DNA from: JBBECF01 sp040881945
Lineage (GTDB): Bacteria > Pseudomonadota > Alphaproteobacteria > Dongiales > Dongiaceae
Length of the DNA stretch: 44,910 nt
Assembly (NCBI GenBank): GCA_040881945.1
Contig: JBBECF010000025.1
Location: forward strand, 1 to 44,910
Direction: 5' to 3'
Both the position numbers and the translations under genes were made by a program. Below, piece after piece: positions 32,723 through 41,019 of this stretch. Within the stretch, counting starts at the first letter, position 1; every line of letters starts with the position of its first letter. The notes beneath the pieces were generated by a model that saw nothing but the letters and a program-made list of their open reading frames with translations, was not told the DNA's origin and searched no databases.

Positions 32723-33523
32723 GTGACCCAACCTTCGATGCCGCCGCCCGGCGCGCGGTCGCGCGTCGTCATGGAGGGCATCGTCAAGAGCTACGGCACG
32801 ATCCGCGCGCTCGACGGCGTCGATCTGCGGCTCGCGGCCGGAGAGGTGCTCGGCCTGGTCGGCGACAACGCCGCCGGTAAGTCGACCCTGACCAAGATCC
32901 TGGCCGGCGCCGAGGTCCCGGACCGCGGCCGCATCCTGATCGACGGCGAGGACGTGCATTTCGACGCCCCGGCCGATGCCCGCCGGCGCCGCGTCGAGAT
33001 GGTCTATCAGGATTTGTCGCTGTGCGACACCATCGACGTGGCCGGCAATCTGTTCCTCGGCCGCGAGCCGACCCGCCGCATCCTCGGCATGACCTTCCTC
33101 GACCGCGCCAAGATGCACCGCGACGCGCGCCGAATCCTGCTCGACCTGCACATCCGCGTGCCGAGCACGCGGCTGAAGGTGCAGAGCCTGTCCGGCGGGC
33201 AGCGGCAGAGCGTCGCCATCGGCCGCGCCGTGTCGTTCGACCCGGCGGTGCTGATCATGGACGAGCCGACGGCGGCCCTGGCGGTGGCCGAGGTGCGGGC
33301 CGTCCTGCGCCTGATCAACGACATCAAGCGGCGCGGTGTCAGCGTCATTCTCATTACCCACCGGCTGCAGGACCTGTTCGAGGTGTGCGACCGCATCATG
33401 GTGCTGTACGAGGGCCGCAAGCTCGCCGAGCGGGCGGTCGGCGAGACCGGGCTGGAGGACCTCGTCCGGCTGATCATGGGCCAGACGTCGCGGACGGCGG
33501 CAGCCACCGAGGCCGGCCGGTGA
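32723..33523 (+). CDS. Sugar ABC transporter ATP-binding protein (single-domain)
   Basis: A 266-residue ABC ATPase with one nucleotide-binding domain. Walker A is GDNAAGKST, the signature LSGGQRQSVAIGRA, Walker B VLIMDEPTAAL and the switch His lies in ILITHRLQDLFEV. Most ribose-type ATPases (RbsA, XylG) are tandem two-domain proteins of about 500 residues; this half-size form resembles the FrcA type. I prefer the GTG at 32723 (MTQPSMPPP) or the ATG at 32738; the frame is open upstream through the poly-C run, but that would encode a meaningless polyproline. It overlaps the permease gene by four bases (GTGA). Confidence 0.92.
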   Translation: MTQPSMPPPGARSRVVMEGIVKSYGTIRALDGVDLRLAAGEVLGLVGDNAAGKSTLTKILAGAEVPDRGRILIDGEDVHFDAPADARRRRVEMVYQDLSLCDTIDVAGNLFLGREPTRRILGMTFLDRAKMHRDARRILLDLHIRVPSTRLKVQSLSGGQRQSVAIGRAVSFDPAVLIMDEPTAALAVAEVRAVLRLINDIKRRGVSVILITHRLQDLFEVCDRIMVLYEGRKLAERAVGETGLEDLVRLIMGQTSRTAAATEAGR

Positions 33524-34548
33524 GCGAGCGGACCGGGGAGCGCGCGACCCGGGCCGCCGCCGCGCCGCCCCCGGCCTGGCCGGCGAAGCTGCGCCAGGCC
33601 GTGCATGAGCACGCGGCGGTCGTCAGCATCGCCGGTTTCTTCCTCGTCGTCTGCGCCTTTTTCGCGCTGACCACCGACAGCTTCCTGACCGAAGGCAATC
33701 TGCTCAACCTGCTGCGCCAGAGCGCGCCGATCCTGATCGTCGCGGTGGCGATGACCTTCGTCATTACCACCGGCGGCATCGATTTGTCCGTCGGTTCGAC
33801 GCTGGCGCTGGTCAGCGCGCTCTCGGCCATGGCGCTGGGGGCCGGGCTGCCCTGGCCGCTCGTCGTCCTCGCCATGCTCGCGGTCGGCGGCGCGATCGGC
33901 GGGGTCAACGGCTTCTTCGCCGCCTACGAAGGCATCCCCGCCTTCATCGTCACGCTCGCCTCGCTCAGCGCGGTGCGCGGCGTCGCTCTGCTGCTGACCA
34001 AGGGCTACTCGATCCCCATCGCCACCGAGAACCCGTTCGTCGAGATCGGGCGCGGCTGGGTCTTCGGCATGCCGCTGCCGGCCCTGATCGCCCTCGTCGC
34101 CGCCGCCGTCGGATTCGTTGCGCTGACGCAGACCCGCTTCGGGCAATACGTCACCGGCATCGGCGCCAACCGCGAAGCGGTACGCCGGGCCGGGGTGGAC
34201 GTCCGCCGCTACGTCCTCGCGGTCTATATGCTCTGCGGCGCCGCGGCGGCGCTCGGCGGCGTCATCATCGCCGCGCGGCTGGGCAGTGGCTCGTCGAATG
34301 CCGCCGTGGGCTTCGAGCTCGAGGTGATCGCCGCCGTCGTGCTCGGCGGCACCAACCTGTTCGGCGGGCGCGGCACCATCGTCGGCACCGTACTCGGCGC
34401 GCTCACCATCGCGGTGATCGGCAACGGCCTGATCCTCGCCCACATCTCGCCCTACTTCACCCAGATCGTGACCGGCGTCATCATCCTGGTCGCCATCTGG
34501 ACCAACACGCGGCTGTTCGAGGCCGCCCGCCGCCGGCGGCGGGGTTGA
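33520..34548 (+). CDS. Sugar ABC transporter permease (RbsC type)
   Basis: A 342-residue inner-membrane permease with eight to ten hydrophobic segments. TFVITTGGIDLSVGSTLALVSAL and FGQYVTGIGANREAVRRAGV (the ATPase contact loop) are hallmarks of the RbsC/BPD_transp_2 family, and VLGGTNLFGGRGTIVGTVLGAL is the conserved late segment. It begins at a GTG overlapping the ATPase stop. With the binding protein and ATPase it forms a complete importer; a hydrolase gene follows 20 bases later, apparently in the same operon. Confidence 0.93.
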   Translation: MSERTGERATRAAAAPPPAWPAKLRQAVHEHAAVVSIAGFFLVVCAFFALTTDSFLTEGNLLNLLRQSAPILIVAVAMTFVITTGGIDLSVGSTLALVSALSAMALGAGLPWPLVVLAMLAVGGAIGGVNGFFAAYEGIPAFIVTLASLSAVRGVALLLTKGYSIPIATENPFVEIGRGWVFGMPLPALIALVAAAVGFVALTQTRFGQYVTGIGANREAVRRAGVDVRRYVLAVYMLCGAAAALGGVIIAARLGSGSSNAAVGFELEVIAAVVLGGTNLFGGRGTIVGTVLGALTIAVIGNGLILAHISPYFTQIVTGVIILVAIWTNTRLFEAARRRRRG

Positions 34549-34567
34549 GCGAAACGGGACGGACGCC

Positions 34568-35695
34568 ATGACCTTGCCCCGAACGAGCGCGGCCGCCGCG
34601 CCCGAGATCGGCACGCGCAGCGGTCGGGTCATGACCGTGCTGGGGCCGATCCCGGTCGAGAGCATGGGCGTGACGCTGATGCACGAGCACCTGCTGATCG
34701 ACGCCTCGGCCTGGTTCCATTGCCTGAATTGCGCCGGACGGGCGCCGCTCGCGACGCAGCCGCTCGATGTCGGCATCCTCGGCGAGCTGCGCATGGACCC
34801 GTTCGCCAACCTGGACAACTGCCGGCTTGAGGATGTCGACGCGGCGGTCGAGGAGGTGGGGCAGTTCCGCGAGCTCGGCGGCGCTACGGTGGTCGATCCG
34901 ACCAATGTCGGCATCGGCCGCGATCCCGTCGCGCTACAGACGATCAGCCGGCGCGCCGGCCTCAACGTCGTGATGGGTGCGGGCTTCTACCTCGAGGGCG
35001 CGCAGCCCGAGCGCGTGCGCCGGATGAGCGCCGACGACATCGCCGAGGAGATCGTGCGCGACGTGACCGAAGGCGTCGCCGGCAGCGGCGTGCGCGCCGG
35101 CGTGATCGGCGAGATCGGGGTCGGGGCCGAATTCACCGCGGCCGAGCAGAAGAGCCTGCGCGGCGCCGCGCGCGCGGCGGCGCTGACCGGCGTGCCCCTG
35201 TCGGTCCACCTGCCCGGCTGGAAACGCTTGGCCGACCGCGTCCTCGACATCGTGGCCGAGGAGGGCGCCGATCTCGCCCACACCGTGCTCTGTCACATGA
35301 ACCCGAGCCTGGACGATTTCGCCTATCAGACGCGCCTGGCCGAGCGCGGCGCCTTCCTCGAATACGATATGATCGGCATGGACTATTACTACGCCGACCA
35401 GGACGCCCAGTCGCCCTGCGACGAGGCCAACGCGGCCGCCCTCAAGCGCCTGATCGACGCCGGATACCTGAACAGCCTGCTGCTGTCGCACGATGTGTTC
35501 CTGAAGATGATGCTGACGCGCCACGGCGGCTTCGGCTATGGCTATATCCTGCGGCATTTCGCGCCGCGCCTGAAGCGGCACGGCGTCGGCGAGGCGCAGC
35601 TCCGCGCCCTGCTGGTCGACAACCCGCGACGGGTCTTTTCGGCGCCGGCCGGCGCCGGAGCCGCCGCGGCATCCGAGGGGGACGTCAAACCATGA
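34568..35695 (+). CDS. Phosphotriesterase-family hydrolase (probable lactonase)
   Basis: A 375-residue amidohydrolase-superfamily enzyme of the PTE/PHP family. The metal-binding HEH is H39-E-H41 (TLMHEHLLID). The bridging metal ligand is a Glu (VIGEIGVG), as in E. coli PHP, rather than the carboxylated Lys of true phosphotriesterases. Further ligands are His in LSVHLPGW and TVLCHMNPS and Asp in LLSHDVFLK. Characterised relatives in sugar operons are often lactonases; that role would fit here between the transporter and oxidative sugar enzymes, but it is inference. It overlaps the next gene (ATGA). Confidence 0.88.
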   Translation: MTLPRTSAAAAPEIGTRSGRVMTVLGPIPVESMGVTLMHEHLLIDASAWFHCLNCAGRAPLATQPLDVGILGELRMDPFANLDNCRLEDVDAAVEEVGQFRELGGATVVDPTNVGIGRDPVALQTISRRAGLNVVMGAGFYLEGAQPERVRRMSADDIAEEIVRDVTEGVAGSGVRAGVIGEIGVGAEFTAAEQKSLRGAARAAALTGVPLSVHLPGWKRLADRVLDIVAEEGADLAHTVLCHMNPSLDDFAYQTRLAERGAFLEYDMIGMDYYYADQDAQSPCDEANAAALKRLIDAGYLNSLLLSHDVFLKMMLTRHGGFGYGYILRHFAPRLKRHGVGEAQLRALLVDNPRRVFSAPAGAGAAAASEGDVKP

Positions 35696-36468
35696 GCGGG
35701 GCCACGCGCAAGAAGGTGCTGCTGGCGGGCGAATCCTGGGTGACGACCGCGACCCATATCAAGGGCTTCGACCAGTTCGACACGGTCACGTTCCATCTCG
35801 GCGCCGAGCGGCTGGTCGAGGCGCTCCGCGACAGCCGGTTCGATCTCACCTACATGCCGACCCACCAGGCCGCCACCGACTTCCCGATGCGCCTGGCCGA
35901 ATTGCAGGCCTACGACGCGGTGATGCTGAGTGACATCGGCTCGAACACCCTGCTGCTGCACCCCGACGTCTGGCTGCACGGCAAGACCGTGCCGAACCGG
36001 CTCAAGCTGATCCGCGACTACGTGCGGGCCGGCGGCGGGTTGGTCATGATCGGCGGCTATTACAGCTTCCAGGGGATCAACGGCGGGGCGCGCTACCGCG
36101 GCACGGCGGTTGAAGACGCGCTGCCGGTCTCGCTCCTGCCCTATGACGACCGCGTCGAAGTGCCGGAGGGCTTCCGCGCCGAGATCGTCCAGGGCGGCCA
36201 CCCGATTCTCGATGGCCTGGGGACGGACTGGCCGCCCCTGCTCGGCTTCAACGAGGTGACGCCGAAGCCCGGCGCCGAGCTGCTCGCCCGCGTGCCGGAC
36301 GGCGACGGCGGCCATCCCCTGCTCGTCGCCGGCGGTTACGGCGCCGGCCGTGCCGTAGCCTGGACGTCTGACATCGGACCGCACTGGGTGCCCGACGCCT
36401 TCGCCGCGTGGCCCGGCTTCGCCCGTCTGTGGCACCAGATCCTCGGCTGGCTGACCAAGGAGGTGTGA
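35692..36468 (+). CDS. Amidotransferase-fold protein without a catalytic Cys (GATase1-like, PF07090 type)
   Basis: A 258-residue protein with the class I glutamine amidotransferase/ThuA-like fold. KVLLAGESWVTT begins the first strand, YDAVMLSDIGSNTLLLHP is typical of PF07090 members, and GRAVAWTSDIGPHWVP ends the domain. The position of the nucleophile elbow reads GLVMIGGYYSFQG, and the protein contains no cysteine at all, so it cannot be a glutaminase. It is coupled to the phosphotriesterase-like gene by an ATGA overlap, which suggests a linked role, perhaps as a sugar-binding or isomerase-like partner. Confidence 0.82.
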   Translation: MSGATRKKVLLAGESWVTTATHIKGFDQFDTVTFHLGAERLVEALRDSRFDLTYMPTHQAATDFPMRLAELQAYDAVMLSDIGSNTLLLHPDVWLHGKTVPNRLKLIRDYVRAGGGLVMIGGYYSFQGINGGARYRGTAVEDALPVSLLPYDDRVEVPEGFRAEIVQGGHPILDGLGTDWPPLLGFNEVTPKPGAELLARVPDGDGGHPLLVAGGYGAGRAVAWTSDIGPHWVPDAFAAWPGFARLWHQILGWLTKEV

Positions 36469-36502
36469 ACGCGGCCCGGAGCCGGGCGCCGCGATCCTCG
36501 CC

Positions 36503-37813
36503 ATGCACAACGATCCCGCGCCCCGGTCGCCTGGGCGCCTGCCGGCGCATCCCGACTCCTATTACGCCGCCACCGCGGCGACGTTCCCCGAGCATCCGCC
36601 GCTCGGCGGCGACCTGTCCTGCGACGTGTGCGTCGTCGGCGGCGGCTACACCGGCCTGTCGGCGGCGCTGCATCTGGCCGAACGGTCCTATTCGGTGGCG
36701 CTGCTCGAAGCCGCCCGCCTCGGCTGGGGCGCGTCGGGGCGCAACGGCGGCCAGATCAACAGCGGTCTGCGAGTCGGGGCGGCGGAGCTTGTCACTGGCT
36801 TTGGCCGCGGCGCGGCGCGGCGCCTGTGGGATCTGGCCGAGGAGGCGAAGGCGCTGGTGCGCGAGCGCATCGCGCGCCACGCCATCGCCTGCGACTACAA
36901 GCCCGGCACCCTGACGGCGGCGGTCAAACGCGCCCACTTGGCCGGAATGGCCGCCGAGGTCGCCTGCCTCAACGAGGTCCTCGGCTATTCGGCGGCGCGG
37001 CTGCTGTCGCGCCAGGAGGTCGCGGCGATGGTCGCCACCGACCGCTACCATGGCGGCGTATTCGACGGCGGCGGCGCCCACCTGCATCCGCTCAACTACG
37101 CCCTCGGGCTGGCGCGCGCCGCCGCGGCGGCCGGCGCGCGGCTGTTCGAGGGCTCGCCCGCGACGGCGATCGAGACCGGCGCCGAGACCCGGGTCCGGAC
37201 CCCGCACGGGACGGTGCGGGCGCGCTTCGTCGTGCTCTGCTGCAACGGCTATCTCGACCGGCTCGAGCCGCGCTTGGCCGCCAAGATCATGCCGGTCGCC
37301 AACTACATCCTGGCGACCGAGCCGCTGGGCGAGGCGCGCGCCACCGCCCTCATCCCCGGCGACATCGCGGTGCACGACAGCAAGTTCGTCGTCGACTATT
37401 ACCGGCTGTCGGCCGATCGCCGGCTGCTGTTCGGCGGCGGCGAGACCTATTCCGCCGCCGCGCCCGCCGACCTCAAGGCGTTCGTGCGGCGGCACATGCT
37501 GCGGGTCTTCCCGCAGCTTGCCGACGCCCGCATCGACTACGCCTGGGGCGGGCGCCTGGCGATCACGTTGAATCGCCTGCCGCATCTCGGGCGGCTCGAG
37601 CCGAACCTGTTCTTCGCGCAGGGCTATTCCGGTCAGGGCGTGGCCCTGGCCGGGCTCGCCGGCAAGCTGATCGCCGAGGCCATCGCCGGCACCGCCGAGC
37701 GCTTCGACGTGTTCGCGCGCCTCCGCCACCGCGACCTTCCCGGCGGCATGCGGCTGCGCCGGCCGGCCATGGTCCTGGGCATGCTCTATTACGCCTTGCG
37801 CGACCGCTTGTAG
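36503..37813 (+). CDS. FAD-dependent oxidoreductase, DAO family (PuuB-like)
   Basis: A 436-residue flavoenzyme. The FAD-binding motif VVGGGYTGLSAALHLAE is followed by WGASGRNGGQINSGL, characteristic of gamma-glutamylputrescine and related amine oxidases (PuuB/OrdL). C-terminal AWGGRLAITLNRLPHLGRL and YSGQGVALAGLAGKLIAE complete the FAD site. It presumably oxidises a secondary amine or amino acid. It follows the GATase-like gene by 34 bases and may belong to the same transcript, although its link to sugar uptake is unclear. A PuuD-like hydrolase is encoded elsewhere in the window (7770-8483). Confidence 0.9.
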   Translation: MHNDPAPRSPGRLPAHPDSYYAATAATFPEHPPLGGDLSCDVCVVGGGYTGLSAALHLAERSYSVALLEAARLGWGASGRNGGQINSGLRVGAAELVTGFGRGAARRLWDLAEEAKALVRERIARHAIACDYKPGTLTAAVKRAHLAGMAAEVACLNEVLGYSAARLLSRQEVAAMVATDRYHGGVFDGGGAHLHPLNYALGLARAAAAAGARLFEGSPATAIETGAETRVRTPHGTVRARFVVLCCNGYLDRLEPRLAAKIMPVANYILATEPLGEARATALIPGDIAVHDSKFVVDYYRLSADRRLLFGGGETYSAAAPADLKAFVRRHMLRVFPQLADARIDYAWGGRLAITLNRLPHLGRLEPNLFFAQGYSGQGVALAGLAGKLIAEAIAGTAERFDVFARLRHRDLPGGMRLRRPAMVLGMLYYALRDRL

Positions 37814-37836
37814 CCGGCCGCGGCCGCCGCCCTTAA

Positions 37837-37853
37837 CCGCGCCTTAAGCGCGG
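37837..37853. terminator. Hairpin in the 280-base gap before the channel module
   Basis: CCGCGC (37837-37842) and GCGCGG (37848-37853) pair around CTTAA, 24 bases after the oxidoreductase stop. The rest of the 37814-38093 gap holds no gene; its second half (about 38000-38045) is strikingly A+T-rich with several TATA-like hexamers (for example TTATAAA and TTTATAT), likely the promoter region of the next operon, though no convincing -35/-10 pair stands out. There is no T-run at the hairpin. Confidence 0.4.
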
Positions 37854-38093
37854 GGTCGAGCCGGTTCCAGTGCAGGTCGGATAACGCGCCGGCCAGCGCG
37901 TACCGCAAGCGGGTCCACGGAACGGCGACTGCGCCCGGCGCAGCGGCAACCCGCACGCGGTCCACCGGGCTCGATCCGTACCGGCAGGTCGGACGCGATG
38001 GTTAAGGGCTTATAAACCAAATCTGTAGCAAATTTATATGTCGCATGCCGACAACCGGGACGCGAACCGCGCCATAGCGAAAGGAACCGGCTC

Positions 38094-38837
38094 ATGGTCG
38101 AACTCGTCAGCGCCGCTCGGCTCGAAGATCGTCTGGCGCCGCATCGGCATTCGGACGCGGCGGCGGGGCGCGCCGTCGACGCGGTCGGCCGGCTCGACCT
38201 CAGCGCGGCGCAGCGCCATCTGCTGCTGCTGCGCTTCGCGCTCGTCAACAGCGCCGGCCTAGCGATGCTGGCGGCCGCTTATTTTCAAGGCTGGATCGGC
38301 GCCGCCTGGCATGCCGACAGCACCTACCTGTCGCACGGGATCTTCGGCCTGTTCGTTGCCGGGCTGGCGCTGTGCACCGGCAAGATCTGGCAAACCAGTC
38401 AGGAGCTGAACAAGGCGAAGGAGTACGACCCCTTCAGGCCGCGGCCGTCGCTCGCGCTGCGCTACATTTCGCAGGTGCACGGCCGCGCCGGCGACAGCCG
38501 GGCGCTCGCGGCCTCGGCGCTGCGGCTCAAGCTGTCCAGCCGGATCGGCGCCGTCCGCTTCATTGCCAACGCCCTGGTCCTGCTCGGCCTGATCGGCACG
38601 GTGGTCGGCTTCATCATGGCGCTGGCCGGCGTCAACCCGGAGACGAGCTCCGACGCCAGCTCCATCGGCCCGATGGTGTCGACGCTGATCGCCGGCATGT
38701 CGGTCGCCCTCTATACGACGCTCATCGGCTCCGTTCTGAATATCTGGCTGATGGTGAACTACCAGATCCTCGCCACGGGCACGGTCAACCTGCTGGCTAC
38801 CGTGATCGAACTGGGAGAAACGCATGGGCGGGCTTGA
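38094..38837 (+). CDS. MotA/TolQ/ExbB-like proton-channel protein
   Basis: A 247-residue membrane protein with four hydrophobic segments at about residues 43-63, 76-98, 155-178 and 196-222. The pair ANALVLLGLIGTVVGFIMAL and STLIAGMSVALYTTLIGSV match the two conserved helices of the MotA/TolQ/ExbB family, which form the ion channel of stator-type motors. Residues 100-150 form a cytoplasmic basic linker. The ATG has an AAAGGA ribosome site eight bases upstream. Neither tol-pal, tonB nor flagellar genes are nearby. It is followed, with a 14-base overlap, by a single-span periplasmic protein that could be its ExbD-like partner. Confidence 0.82.
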   Translation: MVELVSAARLEDRLAPHRHSDAAAGRAVDAVGRLDLSAAQRHLLLLRFALVNSAGLAMLAAAYFQGWIGAAWHADSTYLSHGIFGLFVAGLALCTGKIWQTSQELNKAKEYDPFRPRPSLALRYISQVHGRAGDSRALAASALRLKLSSRIGAVRFIANALVLLGLIGTVVGFIMALAGVNPETSSDASSIGPMVSTLIAGMSVALYTTLIGSVLNIWLMVNYQILATGTVNLLATVIELGETHGRA

Positions 38838-39432
38838 CCTGTTCGGCGAGGACGACAACGGCACCGTCTTTCGCGACGTCATCATGCTGGCGTTGGCCGG
38901 CTTCGTCGCCATCGTCATCCTGCTGCTGCCGTTCATCAACCCGCAGGCCAAGCAGACGGACGACGACGGCAAGTCGCCGGGCAGCGTCGTCATCGAGGTC
39001 CAGTGGGCGGACGGCCTCGACGCCGATGTCGATCTGTGGGTGCAGGCGCCGGGCGACGTTCCGGTCGGCTATTCGAACAAGGGCGGCGCCATTTTCAACC
39101 TGCTGCGCGACGATCTCGGCAAGATCTCGGACGTGACCGACCTGAACTACGAGGTCAGCTTCAGCCGCGGCGTCCCGGCCGGCGAATACACGGTCAACCT
39201 GCACATGTATCGCGGGCTGGGCGTCACCTATCCGATCCCCGTCAAGGTGGTTGCCAGCGTCAAGAAGACGCCGGTCGCGCCGACGAAGCAGATCCTCGTG
39301 TCCACGGTGGAGCTGCGGCGCGAGGGCCAGGAGATGACCGTCTTTCGTTTCCGCCTCGACGAACGCGGCGACCTCGCCCCCGGCAGCGTCCACAGCCTGT
39401 TCCGCGAACTGCGGGCGGCCAAGAAGAGCTGA
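38824..39432 (+). CDS. Single-span periplasmic protein, candidate ExbD/MotB-like partner with a novel domain
   Basis: A 202-residue protein. A transmembrane helix at about residues 18-40 begins FRDVIMLALAGFVA, which aligns with the ExbD/TolR helix start F-x-D-V-x-L, placing an Asp (D18) where those proteins carry the essential proton-binding Asp. The periplasmic part is not the ExbD/OmpA type. It opens VVIEVQWADGLDADVDLWVQAPG, an acidic DxDxDLW motif resembling DUF2135-type beta-sandwich domains, and continues as beta-rich sequence (YTVNLHMYRGLG). Function is unknown. It overlaps the channel gene and precedes another small membrane gene by ten bases. Confidence 0.7.
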   Translation: MGGLDLFGEDDNGTVFRDVIMLALAGFVAIVILLLPFINPQAKQTDDDGKSPGSVVIEVQWADGLDADVDLWVQAPGDVPVGYSNKGGAIFNLLRDDLGKISDVTDLNYEVSFSRGVPAGEYTVNLHMYRGLGVTYPIPVKVVASVKKTPVAPTKQILVSTVELRREGQEMTVFRFRLDERGDLAPGSVHSLFRELRAAKKS

Positions 39433-39442
39433 GGACCGCGCC

Positions 39443-39958
39443 ATGGAAGACCTCATCTTCCTGTTCGCGCTGACCGTCGTGCTGGCCAGCCTGCTCGCCG
39501 GCATCGGCATCTGGTCGCCGCGCAATTACTGGATGAAGGCCTGCGCGGTGGCCACCGCGACGCTGCTGTTCGGCGCCGGCTATAGCAGCCTGGTCGCCAT
39601 GCTGAGCCTGCCGAAGCCGGTCGGGTTCGAGTGGGCGCACCGCCACCTGCCGGACGCCACCGTGCTCGCCGCCAGCATCCGCGAAGGCGAGGCGATCTAT
39701 CTGTGGCTGGGGATGGCCGGCGTCGCGGAGCCGCGCGCCTATGTGCTGCCCTGGGACCGCCGCGTGGCGGAACAGTTGCAATCGACCATGGACGAGGCCC
39801 AGGCCAACGGCGGCGGCGTGCGCATGACGACGCCGTTCGAGCCGAGCCAGGATGCGCGCGAACCGAAGTTCTACGCCATGCCGCAGCCGGCGCCGCCGGC
39901 CAAGGATTACGGCGCCGCGCCGCCGTTGGTCTACGAACCCCCCGACACCGCCATCTGA
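39443..39958 (+). CDS. Unknown two-span membrane protein of the channel module
   Basis: A 171-residue protein I do not recognise. Two hydrophobic helices lie at about residues 3-23 and 31-52. A soluble part follows (EGEAIYLWLGMAGVAEPRAYVLPWDRRVAEQLQ), with an Ala/Gln-rich helix, and then a Pro-rich tail from about residue 125 (MPQPAPPAKDYGAAPP). The tight spacing to the two preceding genes, 10 bases, makes it the third member of one operon. It may be an accessory subunit of the channel; no activity can be inferred. Confidence 0.65.
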   Translation: MEDLIFLFALTVVLASLLAGIGIWSPRNYWMKACAVATATLLFGAGYSSLVAMLSLPKPVGFEWAHRHLPDATVLAASIREGEAIYLWLGMAGVAEPRAYVLPWDRRVAEQLQSTMDEAQANGGGVRMTTPFEPSQDAREPKFYAMPQPAPPAKDYGAAPPLVYEPPDTAI

Positions 39959-40018
39959 CCGGCCGGGCCTGCCGGCCGCATCGCTCGACGCTCGCCGCTT
40001 GACCCGGCCGCGGATTGC

Positions 40019-40036
40019 GCGAAGGTGAACCTTCGC
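40019..40036. repeat. Perfect inverted repeat upstream of the ketopantoate-reductase-like gene
   Basis: GCGAAGGT and ACCTTCGC form an 8-bp perfect stem with a two-base GA loop, and a third GGCGAAGG copy lies at 40043-40050. It lies between the channel module and the next gene and may act as a terminator or an operator; nothing decides which. Confidence 0.4.
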
Positions 40037-40074
40037 CGCAAGGCGAAGGCCATGCCTAGCGGGGAGGGGCGGTC

Positions 40075-41019
40075 TTGCGGATTCTCGTGCTCGGCGCCGG
40101 GGCGATCGGCGGCTATTTTGGCGGCCGTCTGGCGGCGGCCGGCGCCGACGTGACGTTCCTGGTGCGCGACCGGCGCGCCGCCCGGCTCGCGGCCGGCGGG
40201 CTGACGATCAAGAGCCCGACGGGCGATCTCACGCTGCCGTCGCCCAAGACCCTGACGGTCGGGGCGGCGGCCGATGCGCCCTTCGACGTCGTGCTCCTGA
40301 CCTGCAAGGCCTATGACCTGGGCGCCGCGATCGAGTCCATCGCGGCCCATGTCGGTGCGGCGAGCGCGGTGCTGCCGCTGCTCAACGGCATGGCGCATCT
40401 CGACGCGCTCGACGCCCGCTTCGGGCCGGGTCGTGTGCTGGGCGGCCTCTGCCAGATCGCGGCGACGCTGACGCCGGAAGGCGAGATCCGGCACCTGAAC
40501 GACATCCACCGCGTGATCTACGGCGAGCGTGACGGCGGCGGCGGCCCGCGCATGTCCGCGCTGGCCGAGGTCATGGGGCGCGCCGCCTTCGACTCGCGGC
40601 CGAGCGACGATATCGTGCAGGAGATGTGGGAGAAATTCGTCATGCTGGCGACGCTCGCCGGCATGACCTGCCTGATGCGCGCCAGCGTCGGCGCCATCAT
40701 GGCGGCGGCCGAAGGCGAGGCGTTGATGCGCGAATTCCTCGACGAATGCGCGGCCGTCGCGGCCGCCGCCGGCCATCCGCCGCGCGCGTCGTTCCTCGAA
40801 CGGACGCGCCCGCTTCTGACCCAACGCGGATCGGATTTCACCGCCTCGATGCTGCGCGACATCGAAGGCGGCGGCCCGACCGAAGGCGACCATATCCTGG
40901 GCGACCTGCTGCGCCGGGCGCGACGGCTCGGGCGATCGGCGCCGCTGCTGCGCGTCGCCTGCTGTCACCTCGAAGCCTACGAATCCCGCCGCGCGGCGGG
41001 CATTCAGGCAAGCAAATAA
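40075..41019 (+). CDS. Ketopantoate reductase family protein (2-dehydropantoate 2-reductase-like)
   Basis: A 314-residue NADPH-dependent reductase of the PanE/ApbA family. It begins LRILVLGAGAIGGYFGGRLAAAG, the standard NADP-binding segment, followed by VVLLTCKAYDL and LPLLNGMAHLDAL, with the catalytic Lys in WEKFVMLATLAGMTCLMR. The start is a TTG at 40075 preceded by GGGGAGGGGC. Many family members act on other keto acids, so the pantothenate role is not certain. The 3' end overlaps the convergent chrA by 16 bases. Confidence 0.85.
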   Translation: MRILVLGAGAIGGYFGGRLAAAGADVTFLVRDRRAARLAAGGLTIKSPTGDLTLPSPKTLTVGAAADAPFDVVLLTCKAYDLGAAIESIAAHVGAASAVLPLLNGMAHLDALDARFGPGRVLGGLCQIAATLTPEGEIRHLNDIHRVIYGERDGGGGPRMSALAEVMGRAAFDSRPSDDIVQEMWEKFVMLATLAGMTCLMRASVGAIMAAAEGEALMREFLDECAAVAAAAGHPPRASFLERTRPLLTQRGSDFTASMLRDIEGGGPTEGDHILGDLLRRARRLGRSAPLLRVACCHLEAYESRRAAGIQASK

